Assembly (NCBI GenBank): GCA_965603075.1
Contig: CBFDBO010000017.1
Coordinates: 1-64,000 of the forward strand
Source of the DNA: JABJOR01 sp965603075
GTDB lineage: Bacteria; Pseudomonadota; Alphaproteobacteria; Rhodospirillales; Casp-alpha2
Direction of reading: 5' to 3'
DNA length: 64,000 nt
Part shown: piece after piece, positions 8,369 through 16,741 of the stretch
How the letters are laid out: each line of letters starts with the position of its first letter
Numbering within the stretch: the first letter of the stretch is position 1
Notes under the pieces: model-generated
Database searches by the model: none
What the model was told of the DNA's origin: nothing
The model's input: the letters and a program-made list of their open reading frames with translations, nothing else
Program-made: the position numbers and the translations under genes

Positions 8369-9109
8369 ATGACCATGAAACAAGATGATCGTATTGTGTT
8401 AAAAACGGGAGCCGTAGCTTCTTCCTTGAATGTTGGTGCTGATGTTGATGTCGATATTGGCTTACGCAATTACATGTTGAGAATTTATAACTACATGACC
8501 GGGGGGCTTGCCCTTACCGGGTTGGTTGCTTATTCGGTTTCGAACTCTGAAGCTGTAATGCAAATGATATTTGGAACGGGCTTATCTTGGATTGTTATGC
8601 TCTCGCCATTAGCATTTATTCTTGTTTTATCGTTTGGAATTAATCGCATGTCTGCGGCAACCGTGCAGGTTGTGTTCTGGGCATTCTCAGCGGTCATGGG
8701 ATTATCGATGGCTTCGATCTTTATCACATACACCGGAACATCAATCACCCGGGTGTTTTTTATCACCTCCGGAACCTTCGCAGCGATGAGCCTTTATGGT
8801 TATACCACCAAACGTGATCTGACAGGATTCGGGTCTTTCCTCTTTATGGGGCTTATCGGTATCATTATTGCCAGTGTCGTTAATATGTTCTTGCAAAGTT
8901 CGGCAATGCATTTTGTAATCTCGGTGATTGGGGTCTTGGTCTTTGTCGGTTTGACTGCATACGACACGCAAAAAATAAAAAATATGTATCTGGCAGCCGA
9001 TAACGCTGAAGCTGCCACGAAAAAAGCAGTCATGGGGGCTGTCACTCTTTATCTCGATTTCATTAACCTATTCATGATGCTGTTACGTCTTTTTGGCCAA
9101 CGCCGATAA
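8369..9109 (+). CDS. Bax inhibitor-1 (BI-1/YccA) family membrane protein
   Basis: A 246-residue protein with about seven hydrophobic helices. It belongs to the BI-1/TMBIM family: the C-terminal region holds VGLTAYDTQKIKNMY and the ending ALYLDFINLF-type motif (here VTLYLDFINLFMMLLRLFG). Family members are small integral membrane proteins linked to calcium leak and stress; in bacteria YccA modulates FtsH. The start is placed at ATG 8369 (or 8375), because TGAGGA at 8359-8364 serves these and the earlier in-frame ATG at 8339 has no ribosome site. The universal stress gene follows after 13 bases, so the two are probably co-transcribed. Confidence 0.9.
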   Translation: MTMKQDDRIVLKTGAVASSLNVGADVDVDIGLRNYMLRIYNYMTGGLALTGLVAYSVSNSEAVMQMIFGTGLSWIVMLSPLAFILVLSFGINRMSAATVQVVFWAFSAVMGLSMASIFITYTGTSITRVFFITSGTFAAMSLYGYTTKRDLTGFGSFLFMGLIGIIIASVVNMFLQSSAMHFVISVIGVLVFVGLTAYDTQKIKNMYLAADNAEAATKKAVMGAVTLYLDFINLFMMLLRLFGQRR

Positions 9110-9122
9110 TGGAGATCTGCTA

Positions 9123-10151
9123 ATGCTTGGGCTCAATAGTATTCTATGCATCGTTGTGGATGATTGTAGCAATGATGTCGCATTGGAACATGCCTTTGCT
9201 CTGGCAAAAAACAACAAAGCTAGTCTGACATTGGTTAAGGTTGTCGATGATTCTGTAACGAAAATAAAGCGGCCAAAACAGGCGTTATCATCTGAGCCCC
9301 TCAAAGAGGAAGCCATTGCCGAGCATCAAAGGGAGCTGGAAAATTTAACGGCTCCTTGGCATAATCAAATTGAGGTTCAATCGAAGGTTCTTGTTGGTAA
9401 TTCCCATGTGGAAATCATTCGGGAAGTTCTGCGTGGGGCGCATTGTTTGGTGGTTAAAACCGCTCAAAGCGGTGGCCTTCAGCCTCGGTTATTTAGCAGT
9501 GATGATATGCAATTACTACGTAAATGCCCGAGCCCGATATGGCTGGTGAACTCAAAATCAACAAAAGTATATCGTCGCATTCTTGCCGCCGTCGATGTGG
9601 GGTTTTTCTATTCTCCGGAGGAGTTAGATACGATAGAACGGCTAAATCTTCATATTCTCAAGTTGGCTGGTTTATTATCACTATCAACACATGCAGGACT
9701 GGATATCGTTCACGCATTGGAATTATTTGGTGAAAGCGCCATAAGGTACGAGACGCCTGAGCCATTCGAGATCATTGGGGAAATTGCCCTAAATATAAAT
9801 TTTGAGGATACCCCTGAAGAAAAACCAGATGCGTATGCGGCTGAGGTTAGGCAACAACATAGGCAAAACATGCATTCACTTATGGAAGGTACGATCAATA
9901 AGTTGGGTCCGGAATCCCTTGAACGTATTAATCCTGAAACCCATTTGTTAATAGGCCCCTCTCGAAAAAAGATTCCTGATTTTGTTGATAAATTCGGGGT
10001 TGATCTTGTGGTCATGGGAACAGAAAATCGCAATAGTATTCCCGGGTTTTCTACTGGCAATACGGCAGAAACAATTTTTAATGAGCTCAATTGCTCTGTC
10101 CTTGCCGTCAAGCCGCCAGGCTTTGTATCGTCCGTTACGATGGATGAGTAG
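9123..10151 (+). CDS. tandem-domain universal stress protein (UspA family)
   Basis: A 342-residue cytoplasmic protein with two UspA-type domains. The N-terminal one (about 1-140) is degenerate. The C-terminal one (about 150-335) ends VVMGTENRNSIPGFSTGNTA, a form of the family's glycine-rich nucleotide-binding loop. Such tandem Usp proteins are general stress factors of unknown biochemical role. The ATG at 9123 has GGAG 8 bases upstream; an earlier in-frame ATG at 9093 would overlap the BI-1 gene. Its 3' end overlaps the convergent channel gene by 17 bases. Confidence 0.85.
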   Translation: MLGLNSILCIVVDDCSNDVALEHAFALAKNNKASLTLVKVVDDSVTKIKRPKQALSSEPLKEEAIAEHQRELENLTAPWHNQIEVQSKVLVGNSHVEIIREVLRGAHCLVVKTAQSGGLQPRLFSSDDMQLLRKCPSPIWLVNSKSTKVYRRILAAVDVGFFYSPEELDTIERLNLHILKLAGLLSLSTHAGLDIVHALELFGESAIRYETPEPFEIIGEIALNINFEDTPEEKPDAYAAEVRQQHRQNMHSLMEGTINKLGPESLERINPETHLLIGPSRKKIPDFVDKFGVDLVVMGTENRNSIPGFSTGNTAETIFNELNCSVLAVKPPGFVSSVTMDE

Positions 10152-10965
10152 AAGACGAAGTACCCGAATGCTCACTGGTAATAGATTTTTGCAATTTGGT
10201 TAACGTTCGTTGAGTGGCGGTTAATTCCTTGATGAGTTCTTTGTAGCTGACAGGCTGAAGGGAGACTTCGGACTGTTCGGCCTTGGCCTCTTCTAAATTG
10301 TTGAGCACCACAGCAATGAATAAATTGATGATGACGAAGGTGCCCATAAATATAAAGCTTATAAAATATAACCAGGCCCAGCTATGTAACTCTAGGGCTA
10401 CATACATTACATCAGTCCAGTCTTCCAGAGTTACCACACGGAATAAGGTGAGCGCAGCTGTTCCAAGCGTTCCCCAATGCTGTGGGTCATGATTGTGAAA
10501 CAGGTGGTAGCCGAGGATTGCAAAAATATAAAATATAATCGACATGAGTAACATGACATGACCCATGCTGGGTATGCTGCGCATTAAAGTCGCGACGATC
10601 AAACGCATTTCAGGAATGGCCGAGATCAACCTTAACACCCTCATTAGTCGGATGAGACGCGCTATCATTGCCATTTCACCCGTGGCGGGTAACAAAGAGA
10701 GGACAACCACAGTAAAATCGAAGAGATTCCAGCCATCACGAAAGTACAGTGAAATACGGGGTGCCACAGCACTGATCTTGAGGAGTGCCTCTATGATAAA
10801 TATAACGAGTATGATCTTGTGACAGAGCACGAACCAAGTACCATATTTTGATACCAACTCTGTATCCGTCTCCATCCCCAGAATTGCCGCATTGATTAAA
10901 ATAAGGCTAATAATTAAACGTTCAAACAAAGACGTTTTAACAAGGGAACGTATATATCTTTGCAA
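10135..10965 (-). CDS. single-domain voltage-gated cation channel (NaChBac/BacNav superfamily)
   Basis: A 276-residue protein with the six-helix voltage-gated channel plan, so it should act as a tetramer. S4 carries arginines every third residue (R103, R106, R109, R112). The pore loop reads TLEDWTD (179-185), where classic BacNav sodium channels have TLESW. Acidic residues at the second and last filter positions are what convert NaChBac or NavAb to calcium selectivity in published mutants, so Ca2+ permeation is plausible here. A C-terminal coiled coil (NNLEEAKAEQ onward) fits the family's tetramerisation domain. It converges with and overlaps the Usp gene. Ion selectivity is inferred, not shown. 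Confidence 0.88.
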   Translation of the reverse strand: MQRYIRSLVKTSLFERLIISLILINAAILGMETDTELVSKYGTWFVLCHKIILVIFIIEALLKISAVAPRISLYFRDGWNLFDFTVVVLSLLPATGEMAMIARLIRLMRVLRLISAIPEMRLIVATLMRSIPSMGHVMLLMSIIFYIFAILGYHLFHNHDPQHWGTLGTAALTLFRVVTLEDWTDVMYVALELHSWAWLYFISFIFMGTFVIINLFIAVVLNNLEEAKAEQSEVSLQPVSYKELIKELTATQRTLTKLQKSITSEHSGTSSSTHPS

Positions 10966-11009
10966 GGCGAACCCGTTTCTTTTTATGCTGTTATTCGATG
11001 GAAAAAAAT

Positions 11010-11087
11010 GATCCCCGCCAATATTTATATGTCAGGAGAGATTTAATACCGCTCAGGGTAAGAGACATATAAATATCGACGAGGATC
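11010..11087. repeat. long imperfect inverted repeat upstream of the channel gene
   Basis: The 24-base arms 11010-11033 and 11064-11087 are reverse complements with three mismatches; the inner 13 bases (ATATTTATATGTC) are perfect. The spacer is 30 bases. It lies 45 bases upstream of the channel start. It could be an operator, a structured 5' leader or a small inverted-repeat element; no T-run follows it. Confidence 0.6.
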
Positions 11088-11250
11088 TAGCGACAAATCC
11101 CAAAAAAGGAAGGGCTATAGTTGGAGAATAATCCTCAATACTGTAATTTTAATAGAAGAAGTCAATAAATAAAGTCGATTTTTCTATGGTGTCACATCGA
11201 AAAACTCTTACTGTTTTGTCCCTTAGAGCACCTTAATAATTTAATACTTA

Positions 11251-12156
11251 TCATAATCTGTTTGAAAGCAAGGATCGGAAATGCCCGGTAATTGATGCTA
11301 CTCCAGGGTGTTCCAACTCGCGCTCAGCTGAAATAGCATAGAAGCGAACCCTGAGATCTTCTGCACGGCCAAGGGCTTCTACACCATATTGCTGGGTTAC
11401 TTCTTTTTCTATAACGGCAGGCGCATTAAATATTCCCAAGCCTTTTTCGCCAAATACTTTCAAGAGGGCGCTGTCTTCGATTTCTGCTACAATTGAGGGG
11501 AAAATTTTATGTGCTTGGAACCACTTTCTAAGATCGCTATGCAAAGATGATCCTTTGCTGTGCATGAGTACTGGCGCGCCCGTTAAAGAATCAGGGAAGC
11601 CCTTGCGATAGCGATCCGCGAGCTCTTTTATACCAAAGAAAACAGCACCGCATTCTCCAAGAGGGTGACTGAAAAGGTCCAGCCGAAGCGTGGGTGGGAC
11701 GGGGCAATCGGTTAATACAAGGTCCAGTTTATGGACAGCAAGGTCTGCCAATAACGTTTCAAGGTCGCCCTGTCTGCAAACCAAACGCAGTTGATCGGTT
11801 GAACTTAAAACAGGCTCTAACATTTGATAAGCGATCAGTTTTGGAATAGCATCGACGATACCGACTCTAAATATCGAACCGAGGTTACCCGCGTGACCGA
11901 GAAGTACCATTTCCAGTTCGGCTTCTAATTGGAATACTTTTTCACAGTACCCAAGAGCTTTCTGCCCCGCTTCGGTCAAGACTAGGTTGCGTCCTGATTT
12001 ACGAAAAAGCTGTACGCCAAGGTCATGCTCCAGCAATTTTAATTGCCCGCTAATGGTTTGTGGCGTTACATTCAGGAATTCACTTGCCTTTGTAACGCTG
12101 TTTTCCTTTGCGACGGCCCAGAAGTATTTTAGATGTTTAAAATTAATATTCGGCAT
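11251..12156 (-). CDS. nhaR: LysR-family transcriptional regulator, NhaR-like
   Basis: A 301-residue LysR-type protein, the same length as Escherichia coli NhaR. The winged helix-turn-helix (about 5-62) reads INFKHLKYFWAVAKENSVTK and VTPQTISGQLKLLE, which strongly resembles the NhaR N-terminus, and an effector-binding domain follows (about 90-295). NhaR activates the Na+/H+ antiporter gene nhaA in response to sodium. There is no nhaA here, but an Mrp antiporter operon lies 3.6 kb away and a cation channel is adjacent, so one of these may be its target; this is inference. It is transcribed toward the channel gene, with a 285-base gap. Confidence 0.8.
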   Translation of the reverse strand: MPNINFKHLKYFWAVAKENSVTKASEFLNVTPQTISGQLKLLEHDLGVQLFRKSGRNLVLTEAGQKALGYCEKVFQLEAELEMVLLGHAGNLGSIFRVGIVDAIPKLIAYQMLEPVLSSTDQLRLVCRQGDLETLLADLAVHKLDLVLTDCPVPPTLRLDLFSHPLGECGAVFFGIKELADRYRKGFPDSLTGAPVLMHSKGSSLHSDLRKWFQAHKIFPSIVAEIEDSALLKVFGEKGLGIFNAPAVIEKEVTQQYGVEALGRAEDLRVRFYAISAERELEHPGVASITGHFRSLLSNRL

Positions 12157-12425
12157 TTAAATTTCCTTTAAGGTAATTCGAACGATCTCATCTCTGGGTT
12201 CGATTTGTGCTGATTATGTATAGTCGATATTTTCTATATCTTGAACCAAAATTTTCATTACATTTGAAGGAGGCTTAAATTGAGAATACCTATTCGTCAT
12301 AGGATGGAATGAGAAACCCATGACGACACGTCAAGGCTTTGGCAGCGATAATCCATCTTACCGGAAAACTGTACATCGTGCAGGGGGCCCGTTATGGTTT
12401 TGCCTAACATTTAGGGGATTAGCCA

Positions 12426-12866
12426 ATGCAGAATCCACTGCAAATTCATCAAGGTGGGTGCTTATGTGGTGCCGTTCGTTATGAAGCTGAGGGTCCGCCA
12501 ATAGTCGTGGCACATTGCCACTGTGAGGCTTGCCAACGCGCAAGCGGTGCGGGGCACTCAACTGTTGCAATGTTCCCGGCTTCTGCTGTTCACCTTACAG
12601 GGAATGTTTCTGACTTTAAATACTATGCAGACAATGGCAATGAGGTCACAAAGTGCTTTTGTCCATTGTGTGGTAGTTCAATTATTGGGCGCAACACGGG
12701 CACGGAGGATCATGTGGCAATCAGCCTTGGGACACTTGATGATTCCACAGCTTTTGAGCCTCAAGTGGTTGTCTTCGCGAGCAATAGAAAGCCTTGGGAC
12801 CTGATGGATCAAAGCCTAGAGATCTATCAAGAACAGCCAAATTGGAAACCTAAAGAGGATGTTTGA
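12426..12866 (+). CDS. GFA/CENP-V domain zinc protein
   Basis: A 146-residue protein of the glutathione-dependent formaldehyde-activating (GFA/CENP-V) fold. The zinc ligands are visible: CLCG near residue 8-11, CHCEACQRASGAGHS near 32-45 and CFCPLCGSS near 78-86. Despite the family name, most members have no proven activity with formaldehyde. AGGGGA lies 7 bases before the ATG. It is 43 bases upstream of the Ntn hydrolase gene and may be co-transcribed with it. Confidence 0.88.
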   Translation: MQNPLQIHQGGCLCGAVRYEAEGPPIVVAHCHCEACQRASGAGHSTVAMFPASAVHLTGNVSDFKYYADNGNEVTKCFCPLCGSSIIGRNTGTEDHVAISLGTLDDSTAFEPQVVVFASNRKPWDLMDQSLEIYQEQPNWKPKEDV

Positions 12867-12909
12867 TTGTTTGCTAAGTATTATAAGTTGATATTTTTAG
12901 GAAGAATGT

Positions 12910-13968
12910 ATGTGCACAACATTTATATTGGGAACCGGAACTGCCAAATTATTGGCGGAAAATTATGATTATCCTTCAGGACACGGTTTGATTGCAACAA
13001 ACTTGCAAGGCTCGATTAAGGAAAATGGCCGTGAACCGGGTGAGGCTGTTCTACGTTGGTGTGTTCAATACGGCAGTGTGACGTTTAATTCGTTTTCTTT
13101 GGAATTACCGGTTTCAGGCATGAATGAGGCTGGTCTGGTTGTTGCTTTGATGTGGCACGATAACGGTGATTATGGAGATGATCAGGCTTTTGTCCGGTTA
13201 CTCCCCCTTCAATGGATTCAATATCAACTGGATAACTATCAAAGCATTGATGAAGTAATTGAGGGCTTGAACTCGGTCCGACCAAAAAATGAAGGTATGC
13301 CCCTGCATTACTCATTATTGGATGCCCATGGAGATTGCTTGCTGGTTGAGTTCGTTGATGGAGAGCTGGTTACATACAAAAACCCAGAGTACCCAATCTT
13401 GAGTAATTCCACATATTCACTCTGTTTGGAGACAGCAAAATTAGAGCCAGGCAATAAGGTGGAAACTAACACTTCTTCATTAGGAGTGTTTGCTACTCTG
13501 TATAGGCTTTTTGCCGCAAACAAAGAAATTCCCTCACAGCCATCAACATGTTTTGATTGGCTTAAAGCAGTATCTCAGCCAACGTGGGCTGATCTGCCAT
13601 TCCCATGGGAAGATAATAGGGATGGTGACGGGGAAGAGAATAAGGCAACGACCGTGTGGAGTATCGTTTTTGATCCCAAATCAAAAGTTATTCACTATAA
13701 GACGCACATGAACCAAGCTGTTCAAAAAATATCCCTCAAGGATATGAATTTTAATTCAGAAGCAGACTATCAGGTTGTCGATATAAGCGGCAAAACCGAT
13801 GACAATATGGACAACGTCTTTGTTCCTTATTCTAAGGATATCAATCTTAATATTATCCATAAGTCATGCCAGATAATTCCCTTGTCAATGGAAGAGCAAC
13901 GAGGCTTGGCCGATGTGGTTGACCAGTTATATAAAACTAGGACAATGAGTTTGGGTAACGAAAATTAG
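12910..13968 (+). CDS. choloylglycine hydrolase-like linear amide C-N hydrolase
   Basis: A 352-residue protein of the choloylglycine hydrolase/penicillin V acylase family (Ntn hydrolases). Cys2, directly after the initiator Met in MCTTF, would become the N-terminal nucleophile once Met is removed, and AENYDY (about 17-22) and GMNEAGL (about 69-75) are typical active-site surroundings. These enzymes cleave linear amides such as bile salts, penicillin V or acyl-homoserine lactones; the substrate cannot be predicted. No signal peptide is present, so it should be cytoplasmic. AGGAAG lies just before the ATG. Confidence 0.85.
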   Translation: MCTTFILGTGTAKLLAENYDYPSGHGLIATNLQGSIKENGREPGEAVLRWCVQYGSVTFNSFSLELPVSGMNEAGLVVALMWHDNGDYGDDQAFVRLLPLQWIQYQLDNYQSIDEVIEGLNSVRPKNEGMPLHYSLLDAHGDCLLVEFVDGELVTYKNPEYPILSNSTYSLCLETAKLEPGNKVETNTSSLGVFATLYRLFAANKEIPSQPSTCFDWLKAVSQPTWADLPFPWEDNRDGDGEENKATTVWSIVFDPKSKVIHYKTHMNQAVQKISLKDMNFNSEADYQVVDISGKTDDNMDNVFVPYSKDINLNIIHKSCQIIPLSMEEQRGLADVVDQLYKTRTMSLGNEN

Positions 13969-13996
13969 ACAAGGTGAAATTTATGGAAGCAATAAG

Positions 13997-15475
13997 TCAG
14001 CTCATTGTCGTTACTGAATAAAGGTCGATATTGTCTGTAACGCCTTTTAGCTTAAAAGTTCCGACGCGGTTAACCCCCTCAATTTTTCCCGCATTCTCAA
14101 CAACGGATGCACTGATGAGAATCGGCGGGTTGGGGGATTTTGTTTCACTTTCAATTCGGGCTGCAATATTTACGGCGGGGCCAATTATTGTAAATTCAAG
14201 TCGGTCTGCACTGCCAATATATCCTGCCACCACCTCGCCAAAGTGAATGCCAATTCCATTGTCCAGACGGGTCTTTTTGTCAGCTCGTTGCCCTTCATTA
14301 AAAGTAGCGAGCCGGCTTCGCATTTCAATTGCTGTGGCAATGGCATCCGCGGCACTGTTTCGCCCATCATCGAATAATCCAAATACGGCCATAACCGCGT
14401 CCCCCATGAATTTATCGACCATTCCACCATGGTCATCAATCGCTGCGACCATCTCGCCAAAATATTCGTTGAGTAATTCGGTTAGAGCCTCAGGTTCAAG
14501 GATCTCAGACAATGGTGTGAAACCACGCAAGTCCGCTATTAAAATTGCGACCTCGCGTCGATGCCCTCCTAATTGTATTTCCCGGCCGTTCCCTGAGTGT
14601 TCTTGAATAAACTGTTCGGCGACCCGCGGGGTGACAAATCGACCAAAGGATTCGCGGATTTGCTCTCGTAGCACAAGTCCTTTTGCCATATCGTTGATGC
14701 CATCGGCAACCCGACCAAGTTCGTCGCCACGGGATGCATCGACGCGCACCTCATAATATCCGGCCGTGACCATTTCTAAGGCTTTGACAATGTGATCGCA
14801 GTCGCGCCTGAGTGCCATCCCGTAACGCCAGGCAACAAACAAAGCCGCAGCCACGAAGCTAATGCCCAGAAAGGTTACTTCAAGGGCTACGCCGAGCACG
14901 GCATACCCTTCGTAGACAAAGCGGTAAGCCATTAAAATCATCACAAAAGCGGGAACAATAGCAAAGGTAGCGTATCCCTCCATTAATCGTTTGGTGATGT
15001 GTTCCAGAACGGCCGTCGGTGGCTGATCTTCGCGGATACGGAAATATTGTTCCATTCTGATGTACTCAAGCTGGGAGAGAATGCCTGCCCCCAAAGCCCA
15101 GTAACCCGCCAACAATTTGCCATGGCTGACTATTGGAAAGTCTGGGTACATAAACATATGTAATACCACGGCAACCAACCCGGTGATAAGCCAAGATGCT
15201 ATCGATAGGTGATAGATGTGGCGCGCCAGTGATGTACCGCTTCGGGCCTTTGGAAACGCACGGACGAACCCTTCGCGCAGAAGGATTTGTATGACGCAAA
15301 CGATCCCAAGTCCAAGCATGACACGCGACAGTGTTAATGTGTCGATGAAGGGGCAGACAACCTTACCGTAAAAACTTAGAAAAATGACAGCGACCAATGG
15401 CAAAAGGTGTAATTGCCACCGCGTCGTTAGGTTTACTCTGGTTAATGTTAGCTCAGTCATTCCATGTTCCCACAT
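13997..15475 (-). CDS. membrane-bound class III adenylate/guanylate cyclase with HAMP domain
   Basis: A 492-residue protein. An N-terminal half with about six hydrophobic helices (20-235) leads to a HAMP-like linker (about 235-290) and a class III nucleotide cyclase domain (about 310-490). The two metal-binding aspartates are seen in LIADLRGFT and KFMGDAVMAVFG, and the transition-state Asn-Arg region in GPAVNIAARIES. It should make a cyclic nucleotide in response to a membrane signal. It could start at the in-frame ATG at 15460 (MTELTL) instead. It is transcribed alone and converges with the Ntn hydrolase gene. Confidence 0.9.
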   Translation of the reverse strand: MWEHGMTELTLTRVNLTTRWQLHLLPLVAVIFLSFYGKVVCPFIDTLTLSRVMLGLGIVCVIQILLREGFVRAFPKARSGTSLARHIYHLSIASWLITGLVAVVLHMFMYPDFPIVSHGKLLAGYWALGAGILSQLEYIRMEQYFRIREDQPPTAVLEHITKRLMEGYATFAIVPAFVMILMAYRFVYEGYAVLGVALEVTFLGISFVAAALFVAWRYGMALRRDCDHIVKALEMVTAGYYEVRVDASRGDELGRVADGINDMAKGLVLREQIRESFGRFVTPRVAEQFIQEHSGNGREIQLGGHRREVAILIADLRGFTPLSEILEPEALTELLNEYFGEMVAAIDDHGGMVDKFMGDAVMAVFGLFDDGRNSAADAIATAIEMRSRLATFNEGQRADKKTRLDNGIGIHFGEVVAGYIGSADRLEFTIIGPAVNIAARIESETKSPNPPILISASVVENAGKIEGVNRVGTFKLKGVTDNIDLYSVTTMS

Positions 15476-15648
15476 TGTCGTTCGGCTGATTATTGTATCG
15501 GTAGGGCGCTATTTTTAGGCACCATTTTCGTGACCTTGTCGCATTTGTCTGTTGCCAAAAGAATTGAAAAATATATCTCTTGCTCTCAGGTGACAACAAA
15601 GACAGAGTCGGACTATACTACATTACTCCCTAATAAGCAGTTTAGCAC

Positions 15649-16287
15649 ATGATCGAAACACAACGAACTCAGTCCCATACGACGAATTGGTGGTGGGTAC
15701 GTCATGCGCCTACTGGTATTAGCGGTAGAATGATTGGACAAACGGATGTTGATGCTGTTTTACCCTCACCAAAGGATTTAGCGTCTATAGCCGCTGCATT
15801 ACCCCGCCATGCAAACTGGCTAATCTCGTCTTTATCTCGATGCCAACAAACGGCAACAGCATTAATAGCGAACGCCGCGTTATCGGTGAACAGTCAAGAA
15901 ACTATGCCTGACTTTAAAGAACAAAATTTTGGGCAGTGGGAAGGTCGGTCCTATGATGAACCCGAAATACGACATGCTAAGGCGTTTTGGAATGATCCTG
16001 CACAATTTACACCGCCAGAGGGCGAAAGTTTTGCCCAAGTAATTGACCGTGTTCGCTTGGTGATTGATCAACATACTTCACCCAATACAATTGTTGTTGT
16101 GGCGCACGCGGGGGTGATCCGGGCGGCCGTAGCCATCGCCCTTGATCTTACACCACAACAAGCCCTTGGACTGCAAATCGATCCCTTATCTATAACAAGG
16201 ACATCATGTTATCATCACCCTGATACCCCTAAAGGTGCTTGGTGCGTTCAAGGGGTAAACCAGTTGCTTTTAAATGAGCAAAATTAG
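15649..16287 (+). CDS. histidine phosphatase, probable alpha-ribazole phosphatase (CobC-like)
   Basis: A 212-residue phosphoglycerate mutase-like phosphatase. The phospho-accepting His lies in WWVRHAPT (about 17-24); the other core residues are in SSLSRCQQTA (about 60-69), the catalytic acid region EQNFGQWEG (about 88-96) and VVVAHAGVIRAAV (about 144-156). In cobalamin gene clusters this family removes the phosphate from alpha-ribazole phosphate or adenosylcobalamin phosphate. The location just before the B12 riboswitch and cob operon supports this role. It lies upstream of the riboswitch promoter, so it is not controlled by that riboswitch. Confidence 0.75.
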   Translation: MIETQRTQSHTTNWWWVRHAPTGISGRMIGQTDVDAVLPSPKDLASIAAALPRHANWLISSLSRCQQTATALIANAALSVNSQETMPDFKEQNFGQWEGRSYDEPEIRHAKAFWNDPAQFTPPEGESFAQVIDRVRLVIDQHTSPNTIVVVAHAGVIRAAVAIALDLTPQQALGLQIDPLSITRTSCYHHPDTPKGAWCVQGVNQLLLNEQN

Positions 16288-16344
16288 CGTTCCTCTTGGC
16301 TACCCCCCTTTTAATAGAATTAAAGGCAAAACGGACTTTCTATC

Positions 16345-16374
16345 TTGACAGCCTGACTGGAATCAAACTAGGTT
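16345..16374 (+). promoter_or_regulatory. candidate promoter for the btuB-cobO operon
   Basis: A perfect -35 box TTGACA (16345-16350) is followed after 18 bases by TAGGTT (16369-16374). Transcription would start near 16380, exactly where the B12 riboswitch fold begins. The -10 box is poor. Confidence 0.5.
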
Positions 16375-16379
16375 CCAGC

Positions 16380-16596
16380 GTTATTTCTGGTGATTGATGC
16401 TGCTTTCGTAAGTGGGTCGATTTAAACGGGAAGCTGGTGAGTACGTTAACTTATAACAAGCGATTCCAGCACTGCCCCCGCAACGGTAAACGATTGTATG
16501 GGCCGCAAAACGACCACTGTGAGATTAGTTCACGGGAAGGTGCGGTTCATGATCAAACTTCTGATCACGTCGTTAGTCCGGAGACCGGCCAGTTGT
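16380..16596 (+). promoter_or_regulatory. cobalamin (B12) riboswitch
   Basis: The conserved core elements occur in order: AAACGGGAAGCTGGTGAG (about 16424-16441), CACTGCCCCCGCAACGGTAA (about 16470-16489), CCACTGTGA (16514-16522) and AGTCCGGAGACCGGCC (16575-16590). These are the hallmark segments of the adenosylcobalamin-sensing RNA. It precedes the B12 receptor gene btuB by about 145 bases. Binding of cobalamin should reduce expression of the nine-gene uptake and synthesis operon. A terminator/sequestering hairpin at 16695-16741 is the likely expression platform. Confidence 0.93.
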
Positions 16597-16694
16597 ATTT
16601 TCATTGCGGCGCTGCGTGGGGCGGCTCGGCAGGAATATTACGACTTGGCGCGTGAACGCTCCGACTCCCGTAATACCTGACACCCCTTTCATCG

Positions 16695-16741
16695 CCGTTC
16701 GTATTATGTCGCCAAAATGGCGAGCGAACGGAGTATTTTTT
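16695..16741 (+). terminator. riboswitch expression platform: hairpin overlapping the btuB ribosome site
   Basis: CCGTTCG (16695-16701) pairs with CGAACGG (16725-16731), and inside it TCGCC (16709-16713) pairs with GGCGA (16719-16723). TATTTTTT (16734-16741) follows, so the hairpin is terminator-like. Its 3' arm also covers half of the btuB ribosome site ACGGAG (16728-16733). It may stop transcription, block translation, or both. Confidence 0.65.

Noticed and set aside
9710..10111. 133-codon reverse frame inside the Usp gene
   Set aside because: Antisense shadow with no domain; the forward frame encodes a Usp domain.
12319..12480. 53-codon forward frame starting MTTRQGFGSDN before and into the GFA gene
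   Set aside because: No clear ribosome site, overlaps a well-supported gene and matches no family I know; possibly a gene remnant but not supportable.
16604..16741. upstream extension of the btuB frame
   Set aside because: It would translate the riboswitch leader and bury the signal peptide; the ATG at 16742 has its own ribosome site.
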